Part shown: piece by piece, positions 40,143-49,544 of the stretch
Layout: each line of letters starts with the position of its first letter
Position numbering within the stretch: the stretch's first letter is position 1
Source of the DNA: an uncultured Oscillospiraceae bacterium
GTDB taxonomy: Bacteria; Bacillota; Clostridia; Oscillospirales; Oscillospiraceae
Length of the DNA: 49,544 bases
Reading direction: 5' to 3'
NCBI GenBank assembly: GCA_944385175.1
Contig: CALWWB010000002.1
Coordinates: 1 to 49,544 of the forward strand
Program-made: the position numbers and the translations under genes
The notes under the pieces: model-generated
Database searches by the model: none
What the model was told of the DNA's origin: nothing
The model's input: the letters and a program-made list of their open reading frames with translations, nothing else

Positions 40143-40171
40143 TTGACAATTAACTAACAAAACGCTATAAT
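40143..40171 (+). promoter_or_regulatory. Promoter of the V-ATPase operon
   Basis: TTGACA (40143-40148), 17-bp spacer, TATAAT (40166-40171): a perfect match to the sigma-A consensus in both boxes. It predicts a transcript start near 40178, about 240 nt before the first gene. Confidence 0.75.
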
Positions 40172-40177
40172 GAACAA

Positions 40178-40420
40178 GTATGGGATGTACCCGGCAGGGG
40201 CGGCTCAGCCAGCTCCGGCCGGGGTATGTTCGGCGAAACGGTATAGGCTGTTTTTCACCTGGACCATGGAGGATGTAATAATTTTGTCAAGGAAAAGGGA
40301 AGATTTGCCTTGAAACAAACCGGCACCTGAGGTATCATTAATTTACCGTTAACAAAGGTTGACAGCAAAACCGAGCATGAACCAGTAATACTCAATCTAA
40401 ATCAAAGAGGGGGTGTGCCA
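40178..40420 (+). promoter_or_regulatory. Structured 5' leader of the V-ATPase operon, candidate riboswitch
   Basis: This gap has no gene. The 5' part can fold as one extended hairpin: AUGUACCCGGC (40185-40195) with GCCGGGGUAUGU (40218-40229), enclosing GGGG/CUCC and GGC-UCA-GCC pairings. An alternative uses CAGCC (40206-40210) with GGCUG (40246-40250), CCG with CGG and GCCG with CGGC, and is followed directly by UUUUU (40251-40255), i.e. an attenuator that cannot coexist with the first fold. A second, weaker stem (CAAGG with CCTTG) follows near 40278-40316. The switch between folds is seen in sequence; the ligand is inferred, Na+ being the best guess given the Na+-type pump. Confidence 0.45.
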
Positions 40421-40734
40421 ATGTCATTTGAAGCGATAACAATCATTGCCCAGGCGGAGCAAGAGGCCAAGGCCGCGGTAACGGCAGCGGAAAGCCGGGC
40501 CAAGCAGATGCTTGCCGATGCGGAAACCGCAGGCAAGGCTGCGGTGGAGGCAGCAGGCTCCAAGGCTGAGGAGGAACTGGCCGAGCTTAACAGACAGGCA
40601 AAGGAAAAGGCCAAGGGCAGTGCCAAAACGCTGGCAGGGGAGCTGGAAAACCAGAAAGCTGTCCTGCGTTCCAGAGCCCAAGGGCGGCTGGAAAAGGCAG
40701 CAAGTCTCGTAGTGGAAAGGATAGTGAATAGCTG

Positions 40735-40735
<1 letters not shown>
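40421..40735 (+). CDS. ntpF: V-type ATPase peripheral stalk subunit (G/H-like)
   Basis: 104 residues, almost all one alanine-, lysine- and glutamate-rich helix (QAEQEAKAAVTAAESRAKQM then similar heptads), as expected for the coiled-coil stalk that pairs with subunit E and links the catalytic head to subunit I. Start is the ATG at 40421 after AGAGGGGG with 7-nt spacing; a GTG two codons earlier is less likely. Its stop overlaps the ntpI start (TGATG). Identification rests on size, composition and operon position, since such coiled coils have little sequence identity. Confidence 0.85.
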
Positions 40736-43187
<2,452 letters not shown>

Positions 43188-43239
43188 TAGACAGAGCTGA
43201 TTGCCCCACAAAAAATTTTTATCAGATTGGAGATCGTCA

Positions 43240-43827
43240 ATGAAAGGCACTGAAAAAATAATCGCGCACATCCAGGCTGATGCCAAGGCTCAGGCCGACG
43301 CGATACTTGCTCAAGCTGAGCTGCAGTGCGCTGAGATCCGTCAAAGCTACGAGGCCAAAGCCAAGGAGCGTTACGGGGAGAAGATCCGCCAGGGCGTGAA
43401 GGTCTGCCAGGACAATATAGACAGCGTGGAACGCCTCAACCAGATGGAGGCCCGCAAGGCCCTGCTGGCCCTGAAGCAGGGTATGGTGTCGGAGAGCTTT
43501 GACCTGGCCGAGCAACTGCTGGTGCAGCTCCCCCAGGACAAGTACATAGAGCTGCTGGTAAAGCTGGCTGCCCAGGCTACCGTCACCGGCGATGAGGAGA
43601 TTGTCCTCAACGCCAGGGACCGCTCTGCCGTGGGCCAGGCCGTGGTGGACGGGGCAAATGCCCGGATACCCGGCGGCAAGCTCAGCCTCTCCGCCTCCAC
43701 CGGGGACTTTGCCGGCGGGCTCATTCTCAGGCGGGGCAGCATCGAAGCAAACTGCACCATAGAGCTGCTGGTAGAGCTGTGCCGGGGCGACATGTCCGCT
43801 CAGCTTGCCAAGGTTCTGTTTGAATAA
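43240..43827 (+). CDS. ntpE: V-type ATPase peripheral stalk subunit E
   Basis: 195 residues. N-terminal coiled-coil helix (AHIQADAKAQADAILAQAEL), then a globular C-terminal domain with GGLILRRGSIEANCTIELLV, near the conserved GGxxL...G...N...L pattern of subunit E. Start at 43240 (MKGTEKII) follows TTGGAGATCG; an upstream extension to 43201 is not family sequence. With the small subunit of 40421 it forms the peripheral stalk that keeps the head from turning. Confidence 0.93.
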   Translation: MKGTEKIIAHIQADAKAQADAILAQAELQCAEIRQSYEAKAKERYGEKIRQGVKVCQDNIDSVERLNQMEARKALLALKQGMVSESFDLAEQLLVQLPQDKYIELLVKLAAQATVTGDEEIVLNARDRSAVGQAVVDGANARIPGGKLSLSASTGDFAGGLILRRGSIEANCTIELLVELCRGDMSAQLAKVLFE

Positions 43828-43850
43828 TCCCCATGCAGGGAGGGAAAAAA

Positions 43851-44843
43851 TTGGCTAATAAAAAAGAAGCATTTCTCTGCATATCAGCCATGCTTCGCTC
43901 CAGAGAGCCCAAGCTCCTCAGCCGTGAAAAGGCTGAGCGTATGCTGGACGCCGCCACCTTTGAGGATGCGGCCAAGCTTTTGAGCGACTGCGGCTATGAG
44001 GATATGGCCCAGATGGATGCAAAGCAGATCGAGGAGAGCCTGGCTTTGCACCGCTCCCGTATCTACGAGGAACTGGGCAAGTTCTGCCCGGACGGCCGGG
44101 TGGTGGATATCTTCAAGCTGCGCTACGACTATCACAATGCCAAGGTCATATTGAAGGCCGAGGCCATGGGCCAGGACCCCAAGCGCCTGCTCAGCGACTC
44201 CGGGCGTATCCCCGGCGCAAAGCTGCTGGAGATATACAACGAGGACAAGGGCATCCTGCTGCCGGAGAAACTGGCTGCGGCCATGGAGGAAGCCAAGGGC
44301 GTGCTGGCCCGTACAGGCAACCCCCAGCTGGCGGACTTCGTGCTGGACAAGGCCTACTTTGCCGAGCTGCAGGCTCTGGCGGAGGCAATGGAGAATCCTT
44401 TTATCAAGGGTTATGTGCGCCTGCTCATAGACAGCAGCAACCTGCGCAGCCTGGTGCGTACCCTGCGCATGGGCAAGAGCCAGGACTTCCTGACCGAGGT
44501 GCTGGTGCCCGGCGGCAATGTGGGTGTGGAGCGCCTGGCGGCATCCGGCGACAAGGACAGCCTTGCCGCCCTGTATGTCCATACGCCGCTGGAGAAGGCC
44601 GGGGCCCTGGGGGCCGAGTGCCTGAGCGGCGGCAGCATGACAGCTTTTGAGCTGGCCTGCGACAATGCCGTGAACGCCTACCTGAGAGGGGCAAAGCTCA
44701 TAAGCTACGGCAGCGAACCGGTGATAGCCTATATGGCCGCCGTTGAAGGCGAGATAACCGCCATAAGAATGATTCTTACGGGAAGGCTTGCGGGTATAGC
44801 CCCCCAGGTCATCCGGGAAAGGCTGCGTGATATGTATGCTTAA
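43851..44843 (+). CDS. ntpC: V-type ATPase subunit C (d-like)
   Basis: 330 residues with the all-helical V-ATPase C/AC39 pattern: FKLRYDYHNAKVILKAEAM, LLIDSSNLRSLVRTLRMGKS and YMAAVEGEITAIRMILTGRL, the last close to the consensus that ends this family. TTG at 43851 is preferred because GGGAGG lies 7 nt before it; an ATG at 43833 in frame lies too early, on top of that ribosome site. It connects the central shaft to the rotor ring. Its 3' end overlaps ntpG. Confidence 0.93.
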   Translation: MANKKEAFLCISAMLRSREPKLLSREKAERMLDAATFEDAAKLLSDCGYEDMAQMDAKQIEESLALHRSRIYEELGKFCPDGRVVDIFKLRYDYHNAKVILKAEAMGQDPKRLLSDSGRIPGAKLLEIYNEDKGILLPEKLAAAMEEAKGVLARTGNPQLADFVLDKAYFAELQALAEAMENPFIKGYVRLLIDSSNLRSLVRTLRMGKSQDFLTEVLVPGGNVGVERLAASGDKDSLAALYVHTPLEKAGALGAECLSGGSMTAFELACDNAVNAYLRGAKLISYGSEPVIAYMAAVEGEITAIRMILTGRLAGIAPQVIRERLRDMYA

Positions 44844-45156
44844 AATTGCAGTCATCGGCGGCAGGGACACGGTCATGGGCTTCAAGGCCCTGGGACTGGA
44901 GACCTATCCCGCAGCGGACGCGGCGGAAGCCGGGCGCGTACTGAAGGAGCTCACCAGAGGCAGCGACGAGTATGCCATCATCTACATAGAAGAAGGCTTT
45001 GCAGCAGAACTGAGCGCAGAGATAAACAAATTCAAGGACAGCCCCACCCCGGCGATCATTCTTATCCCCGGCAGGGAGGGCTCCATAGGTCTGGGACAGT
45101 CGGCCTTGAAGGCGGCTGTCGAGCGTGCCGTGGGCACCAACATTCTGGGCGACTGA
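44836..45156 (+). CDS. ntpG: V-type ATPase subunit F
   Basis: 106 residues. [20 protein letters not shown] is the Rossmann-like opening of subunit F, followed by [14 protein letters not shown] and [20 protein letters not shown], a family signature. Start at ATG 44836 overlaps the ntpC stop; a GTG at 44827 in frame is possible. It binds the central shaft (subunit D). In E. hirae the gene for this protein is called ntpG, which fits the gene order here. Confidence 0.93.
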   Translation: MLKIAVIGGRDTVMGFKALGLETYPAADAAEAGRVLKELTRGSDEYAIIYIEEGFAAELSAEINKFKDSPTPAIILIPGREGSIGLGQSALKAAVERAVGTNILGD

Positions 45157-45196
45157 GACCCGCCGCCCATCAAACTCTGAAAAGGTAGGTAGTTAC

Positions 45197-46966
45197 ATGA
45201 GCGGAACTATTACTAAAGTATCGGGACCGCTTGTCGTGGCCGAGGGCCTGGCAGACGCCAACGTCTCCGACGTTGTGCGCGTGGGCTCTCAGCGGCTGAT
45301 AGGCGAGATCCTTAATATGACCGGCGACCAGGCCTCCATCCAGGTCTATGAAGAGACTTCCGGCCTTGGCCCCGGTGCCCAGGTGGTCACCACCGGCATG
45401 CCCATGTCCGTGGAACTGGGACCCGGCATGCTGGACAACATCTATGACGGAATCCAGCGTCCCCTGCCCGAAATGCGGGCCCAGTCCGGGGACTGCATCG
45501 CCAGAGGCATCGACGTGCCCGCCCTGAACAGGGAGAAGAAATGGGACTTTGTCCCTGTGGCAAAGCCCGGCGACAAGGTGGGCCCCGGCGACGTGCTGGG
45601 CACTGTGCAGGAGACCAGCGCCATCCTCCACAAGATCATGGTGCCCAACGGCATTACCGGCGAGGTAGTGAGCGTTGAGAGCGGCGAGCACGTGGTGGAA
45701 GACGTGGTGGCTGTGGTGCGTGACACCAAGGGCGTGGAGCACAAGCTGACCATGATCCAGCGCTGGCCCGTGCGTATAGCAAGACCCTATCAGAAGAAGT
45801 ATGTCCCCCGCCGCCCCATGAACTCCGGACAGCGTATAATCGACACCATGTTCCCCATAGCAAAGGGCGGTACCGCCGCAGTCCCCGGCCCCTTCGGTTC
45901 CGGCAAGACCGTGGTGCAGCACCAGCTGGCCAAGTGGTCCGACGTGGATATAGTCATCTACATAGGCTGCGGCGAGCGCGGCAACGAGATGACCGACGTT
46001 CTTATGGAGTTCCCCGAACTTAAAGACCCCCGCAACGGCGAGCCTCTGATGAAGCGCACCGTGCTTATAGCAAACACCTCCGATATGCCGGTGGCGGCCC
46101 GTGAGGCCTCCATTTACACCGGCATCACCATAGCCGAGTACTTCCGTGACATGGGCTACGACGTGGCCGTTCTGGCTGACTCCACCTCCCGCTGGGCCGA
46201 GGCTCTCCGTGAGATGTCCGGCCGTCTGGAAGAGATGCCCGGCGAAGAAGGCTACCCCGCCTACCTGGCCTCCCGTCTGGCCCAGTTCTATGAGCGCGCC
46301 GGCGTTGTGGAGTGCATGGGCAGCGACGAGCGCCAGGGCTCCGTCACCGCTATCGGCGCCGTGTCGCCTCCCGGCGGCGATATTTCCGAGCCTGTTGCCC
46401 AGGCAACCATGCGTATAGTCAAGGTCTTCTGGGCTCTGGACTCCAGCCTGGCCTACGCCCGCCACTTCCCCGCCATCAACTGGCTCACCTCCTACTCCCT
46501 GTACCTGGATTCTCTGGAGAGCTGGTACACCCAGCAGTTCGGCGAGGCCTATATGGCAAACCGCAGCAAGGCAATGCACATCCTTCAGGAGGAGAGTGAG
46601 CTGCAGGAGATAGTCCGTCTGGTGGGTCAGGACGCCCTGTCCGCCTCCGACCGTCTCACCATGGAGACTGCCAAGATGATCCGTGAGGACTTCCTGCAGC
46701 AGAACGCCTTTGTGGATGAGGACGCCTATTCCTCCTACGCCAAGCAGTTCCGCCTGCTGGATATCATCCTCCGCTACGACGTGCTGTGCCGTGAAGCTCT
46801 GGACAAGGGCGCCGACATGAACGGCCTCTTTGCCATTGACGCCAGAGAGAAGATAGGCCGTGCCAAGATGGCCGATGCTGAGACCTTTGCTGCCGACTAC
46901 GATGCAATCGAAGCACAGATGAAGGACGAGATCGCAAAAGTGATTGCCGGAGGTGAGGAAGCATGA
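45197..46966 (+). CDS. ntpA: V-type ATPase catalytic subunit A
   Basis: 589 residues. Walker A GPFGSGKT is at 231-238 (Lys237 in the P-loop); [20 protein letters not shown] and [20 protein letters not shown] are the catalytic and interface motifs of V/A-type A subunits, and the non-homologous region insert (about 115-190) is present. It hydrolyses ATP to turn the shaft. Start at 45197 after AGGTAGGT; earlier codons in frame are not family sequence. Its stop overlaps the ntpB start (ATGA). Confidence 0.97.
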   Translation: MSGTITKVSGPLVVAEGLADANVSDVVRVGSQRLIGEILNMTGDQASIQVYEETSGLGPGAQVVTTGMPMSVELGPGMLDNIYDGIQRPLPEMRAQSGDCIARGIDVPALNREKKWDFVPVAKPGDKVGPGDVLGTVQETSAILHKIMVPNGITGEVVSVESGEHVVEDVVAVVRDTKGVEHKLTMIQRWPVRIARPYQKKYVPRRPMNSGQRIIDTMFPIAKGGTAAVPGPFGSGKTVVQHQLAKWSDVDIVIYIGCGERGNEMTDVLMEFPELKDPRNGEPLMKRTVLIANTSDMPVAAREASIYTGITIAEYFRDMGYDVAVLADSTSRWAEALREMSGRLEEMPGEEGYPAYLASRLAQFYERAGVVECMGSDERQGSVTAIGAVSPPGGDISEPVAQATMRIVKVFWALDSSLAYARHFPAINWLTSYSLYLDSLESWYTQQFGEAYMANRSKAMHILQEESELQEIVRLVGQDALSASDRLTMETAKMIREDFLQQNAFVDEDAYSSYAKQFRLLDIILRYDVLCREALDKGADMNGLFAIDAREKIGRAKMADAETFAADYDAIEAQMKDEIAKVIAGGEEA

Positions 46967-48336
46967 TAAAAGAGTATAAGACTATAAAAGAGATAGCCAG
47001 CCCCCTTATGGTGGTTGAGCACGTTGAAGGCGTCACCTACGACGAGCTGGGCGAGATAGAGCTGCCCAGTGGCGAAGTCCGCCGCTGCAAGGTGCTGGAA
47101 GTCGAGGGCGACAGAGCAGTTGTCCAGCTCTTCGAGTCTGCCCAGGGCATCAACCTTGCCCAGTCCAAGGCCCGCTTCCTGGGTCACCCCCAGCAGCTGG
47201 CCGTCTCCGAAGACATGCTGGGCCGAGTGTTCAACGGCATGGGCCAGCCCATAGACGGCGGCCCGGACATCCTGGCCGAGGCCCATATGGACATCAACGG
47301 CCTGCCCATGAACCCGGCAGCCCGCGCCTACCCCGCCGAGTTCATCCAGACCGGCGTGTCCACCATTGACGGCCTGAACACCCTGGTTCGTGGCCAGAAG
47401 CTGCCCATATTCTCCGGCTCCGGTCTGCCCCACGCCGCCTTGGCCGCCCAGATCGCCCGTCAGGCAAGAGTTCTGGGTGACAACGAGACCTTCGCCGTGG
47501 TGTTTGCCGCTATCGGTATCACCTTTGAGGAGTCCGAGTACTTTATCAACGACTTCCGCCGTACCGGCGCCATCGACCGCACCGTGGTCTTCTCCAACCT
47601 GGCCAACGACCCCGCCGTTGAGCGTATAGCCACTCCCCGTGTGGCACTCACCGCCGCCGAGTATCTGGCCTTTGAGAAGGACATGCAGGTGCTGGTCATC
47701 CTCACCGACATCACCAACTACGCCGAGGCCCTCCGCGAGGTCTCCGCTGCAAAGAAGGAAGTCCCCGGCCGCCGCGGCTACCCCGGCTACCTGTACACCG
47801 ACCTTGCCACTCTGTATGAGCGCGCAGGCCGCCGCCAGGGCAAGAAGGGCTCCATCACCATGATCCCCATCCTCACCATGCCCGAGGACGACAAGACCCA
47901 CCCCATCCCCGACCTCACCGGCTACATCACCGAGGGTCAGATAATCCTCAGCCGTGAGCTGCACCGCAAGGGCATAGTTCCCCCCGTGGACGTGCTGCCC
48001 TCCCTGAGCCGTCTGAAGGATAAGGGTATCGGCGAAGGCAAGACCCGTGAGGACCATGCCGGCACCATGAACCAGCTCTTTGCCGGTTACTCCCGAGGCA
48101 AGGACGCCAAGGAGCTTATGACCATACTGGGCGAGGCCGCCCTCTCTGAGGACGACAAGCTCTTTGCCAAGTTTGCCGACGAGTTTGAAAAGCGCTACGT
48201 GTCCCAGGGCAACACCACCAACCGCAGCATTCAGGAGACTCTGGATCTGGGCTGGGAGCTGCTGAGCATCCTGCCCCGCCGTGAGCTGAAGCGTGTCAAG
48301 CCCGAGATGATCGAAAAGTACATGCCCAAGAAGTAA
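46963..48336 (+). CDS. ntpB: V-type ATPase regulatory subunit B
   Basis: 457 residues. The P-loop is degenerate ([20 protein letters not shown]), as expected for the non-catalytic B subunit. [18 protein letters not shown] sequence (here [20 protein letters not shown]) and [20 protein letters not shown] identify it. With NtpA it forms the A3B3 head. Overlap with ntpA by 4 bp (ATGA) supports equal production. The end is followed by a short gap and ntpD. Confidence 0.97.
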   Translation: MIKEYKTIKEIASPLMVVEHVEGVTYDELGEIELPSGEVRRCKVLEVEGDRAVVQLFESAQGINLAQSKARFLGHPQQLAVSEDMLGRVFNGMGQPIDGGPDILAEAHMDINGLPMNPAARAYPAEFIQTGVSTIDGLNTLVRGQKLPIFSGSGLPHAALAAQIARQARVLGDNETFAVVFAAIGITFEESEYFINDFRRTGAIDRTVVFSNLANDPAVERIATPRVALTAAEYLAFEKDMQVLVILTDITNYAEALREVSAAKKEVPGRRGYPGYLYTDLATLYERAGRRQGKKGSITMIPILTMPEDDKTHPIPDLTGYITEGQIILSRELHRKGIVPPVDVLPSLSRLKDKGIGEGKTREDHAGTMNQLFAGYSRGKDAKELMTILGEAALSEDDKLFAKFADEFEKRYVSQGNTTNRSIQETLDLGWELLSILPRRELKRVKPEMIEKYMPKK

Positions 48337-48370
48337 GACTTCTAATTATTCTAAACGGAGGTGATGCTTT

Positions 48371-49021
48371 TTGGCAGGTAAAGCGATAACCCCTACCAGA
48401 ATGGTGCTCAAGCAGCTCAAAGGCAGATTGAAGACCGCCCGCCGGGGCCACAAGCTCCTGAAAGACAAGCGGGACGAGCTGATGCGCCAGTTCATGGATG
48501 TGGTGAAGCTCAACAAAGAGCTGCGCACCAGAGTTGAGGAGGGGCTCACCGGGGCCTTTGCGTCCCTGCAGGTGGCCAGTGCCATCATGTCCCCCGAGAT
48601 GCTGGAGCAGGCTCTGCTCTATCCCAGGCAGAGCGTTGAGCTGGGCTTGAAGTACAAGAACATCATGAGCGTCAATGTGCCGCTTTACAGCTTCCAGACC
48701 AAGAACAACGACCCTTCCGAGATTTACCCCTACGGTTTTGCCCAGACCTCCGGCGAGCTGGATGACGCTCTGGACAAGATGGCCAGAGTGTTCCAGGACA
48801 TGCTGGAGCTGGCCCAGGTGGAGAAGACCATGCAGCTGCTGGCGGAGGAGATAGAGAAGACCCGCCGCCGTGTCAATGCGCTGGAGTACGTGATGATACC
48901 CGAGCTGGAGGAGAATATCAAGTATATCTCCATGAAGCTGGAGGAGAACGAGAACTCCACCAAGGTGCGTCTGTTGAAGGTCAAGGAAATGGTGCTTCAG
49001 GAAGCCCATAACTTCAAGTAA
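48371..49021 (+). CDS. ntpD: V-type ATPase central shaft subunit D
   Basis: 216 residues, two long helices forming the shaft: KAITPTRMVLKQLKGRLKTA then RRGHKLLKDKRDELMRQFMD at the start, close to the family consensus, and RRRVNALEYVMIPELEENIK at the end. The start is a TTG (48371) preceded by GGAGG. It is the last gene of the pump operon: order F-I-K-E-C-G-A-B-D matches E. hirae ntp, except ntpH and ntpJ (potassium carrier) are missing. Confidence 0.95.
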   Translation: MAGKAITPTRMVLKQLKGRLKTARRGHKLLKDKRDELMRQFMDVVKLNKELRTRVEEGLTGAFASLQVASAIMSPEMLEQALLYPRQSVELGLKYKNIMSVNVPLYSFQTKNNDPSEIYPYGFAQTSGELDDALDKMARVFQDMLELAQVEKTMQLLAEEIEKTRRRVNALEYVMIPELEENIKYISMKLEENENSTKVRLLKVKEMVLQEAHNFK

Positions 49022-49038
49022 AACGCCAAATAAGCAAG

Positions 49039-49073
49039 AAAACTCCCGCAGGAGAATCCCTGCGGGAGTTTTT
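49039..49073 (+). terminator. Terminator of the V-ATPase operon
   Basis: A 14-bp stem AAAACTCCCGCAGG with its complement and a short loop, then TTTTT. It begins 18 bp after the ntpD stop. Confidence 0.93.
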
Positions 49074-49089
49074 GCAAACAGTGAACAGC

Positions 49090-49139
49090 AAAGAAAATCA
49101 GCAGGAAACCGTCCGGCTTTCCGGACGGTTTCCTGCTGA
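49090..49139 (-). terminator. Terminator of the small membrane protein gene
   Basis: On the minus strand, an about 19-bp stem TCAGCAGGAAACCGTCCGG with its complement and a 4-nt loop (49098-49139), followed by TTTTCTTT. It lies directly after the gene stop. Confidence 0.88.
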
Positions 49140-49141
49140 GC

Positions 49142-49411
49142 TCACTTATCCATCGATTCGCCTGAACAGGGGGATTTGCCCTCAGGCTCTGCCGGGGAAA
49201 GGAGCTGTTCCTCCAGTTTTTTCACCCGCTCCCGCAGCTGCTCCAACTCTTCCGACTGGCGGTAAAAGATATAGCTGACAGTGGCCGGAACCAGGGAGAG
49301 AACCAGGGTGGCGCCGTAGACGTGCCGCCCGGAGAGGAAAAAATCCCCCAGGAAGAACAGCCCCAGAAACATTATCACTATCCATATTGCCAGGGTCTTG
49401 AGAAAATCCAT
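49142..49411 (-). CDS. Small membrane protein of unknown function
   Basis: 89 residues. Two hydrophobic helices (TLAIWIVIMFLGLFFLGDFF and ATLVLSLVPATVSYIFY) followed by a charged coiled coil, SEELEQLRERVKKLEEQLLS, and a polar tail. Start at 49411 follows AAGGAG at 8-nt spacing; the frame reaches 49435 without a ribosome site. It lies 13 bp after an unidentified gene and is the last gene of that unit. No family was recognised; the layout suggests a membrane protein that oligomerises by its coiled coil. Confidence 0.8.
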   Translation of the reverse strand: MDFLKTLAIWIVIMFLGLFFLGDFFLSGRHVYGATLVLSLVPATVSYIFYRQSEELEQLRERVKKLEEQLLSPAEPEGKSPCSGESMDK

Positions 49412-49424
49412 TGTGTTCGCTCCT

Positions 49425-49544
49425 TCAGTATTCATAGATGCCGCCGCCGATGAACTCCCGGATGAGGGCGTCCGGGGCCACCAGACTCTCGTCTATATCC
49501 CCGAAGAGCTGCAATGCGGGCAGCACTGCCCTCAGCTCCTCAAA
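49425..49544 (-). CDS. Unidentified protein, C-terminal 39 residues (5' end outside window)
   Basis: The minus-strand frame is open to the window edge and ends with DALIREFIGGGIYEY and a stop at 49425-49427. The downstream ribosome site and gene 49142-49411 follow within 14 bp, so both are in one operon. Too little is visible to name a family. Confidence 0.6.
   Translation of the reverse strand, partial: FEELRAVLPALQLFGDIDESLVAPDALIREFIGGGIYEY

Overview
The window looks like chromosomal DNA of a GC-rich, spore-forming Clostridia member, most likely the gut family Oscillospiraceae (inference). Evidence: strong AGGAGG ribosome sites with some GTG/TTG starts, several near-consensus sigma-A promoters, AddA nuclease, MurT/GatD, a YpeB germination protein, several Na+-type or TRAP transport systems and an ntp-type V-ATPase. 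No rRNA, tRNA, CRISPR array, phage gene or insertion sequence was seen. The long reading frames antisense to the GC-rich genes are judged to be shadows.

Layout. 1-678 is the 3' end of addA, then rpmE. 1143-5595 holds a TAXI-type TRAP transporter (binding protein plus fused 4TM/12TM permease) divergent from a LysR regulator, with overlapping divergent promoters. 5659-13445 is one long minus-strand operon: wecE (sugar aminotransferase), a polytopic GT-C-like protein, a GNAT acetyltransferase, a GT2 enzyme, two 4-TM EmrE/ArnE-ArnF-like proteins, an ATP-grasp enzyme, a second GT2 paralogue and proC. It reads as a system that makes an amino sugar, loads it on polyprenyl phosphate, flips it and transfers it outside the cell.

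13731-24095 is a uronate (5-keto-4-deoxyuronate) locus: LacI-type regulator, DctPQM TRAP transporter, kduI, a KDPG aldolase fused to a VOC-like domain, kdgK, kduD and a zinc alcohol dehydrogenase. Together KduI, KduD, KdgK and KdgA lead from 5-keto-4-deoxyuronate to pyruvate and glyceraldehyde 3-phosphate. The locus is interrupted by an unrecognised gene in opposite orientation (18980-19657) and by a tandem pair of about 130-bp structured repeats (22652-22918) whose two hairpins co-vary between copies and pair best as a minus-strand RNA.

24126-26395 is an ECF sigma factor with its likely membrane anti-sigma/sensor; 26632-27999 is a MATE exporter; 28102-28884 a lipoprotein. 29041-33783 is an operon of yfcE-like phosphodiesterase, murT, gatD, an MtaD-like deaminase and a PHP phosphoesterase. 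Three small conserved-looking genes of unknown role (33852-34765) run divergently. Then come a WecA/TagO-type initiator (34830-35930), trpS and gltX with back-to-back promoters, and ypeB behind a strong hairpin that covers its ribosome site.

40143-49021 is a full V-type ATPase operon in the order ntpF-I-K-E-C-G-A-B-D. The rotor subunit keeps the residues known to bind Na+, and the operon has a consensus promoter and a roughly 240-nt leader with two mutually exclusive structures, one ending in a U-run: a candidate riboswitch, possibly of the Na+ class. The window closes with a small membrane protein gene and the 3' end of an unidentified gene on the minus strand.
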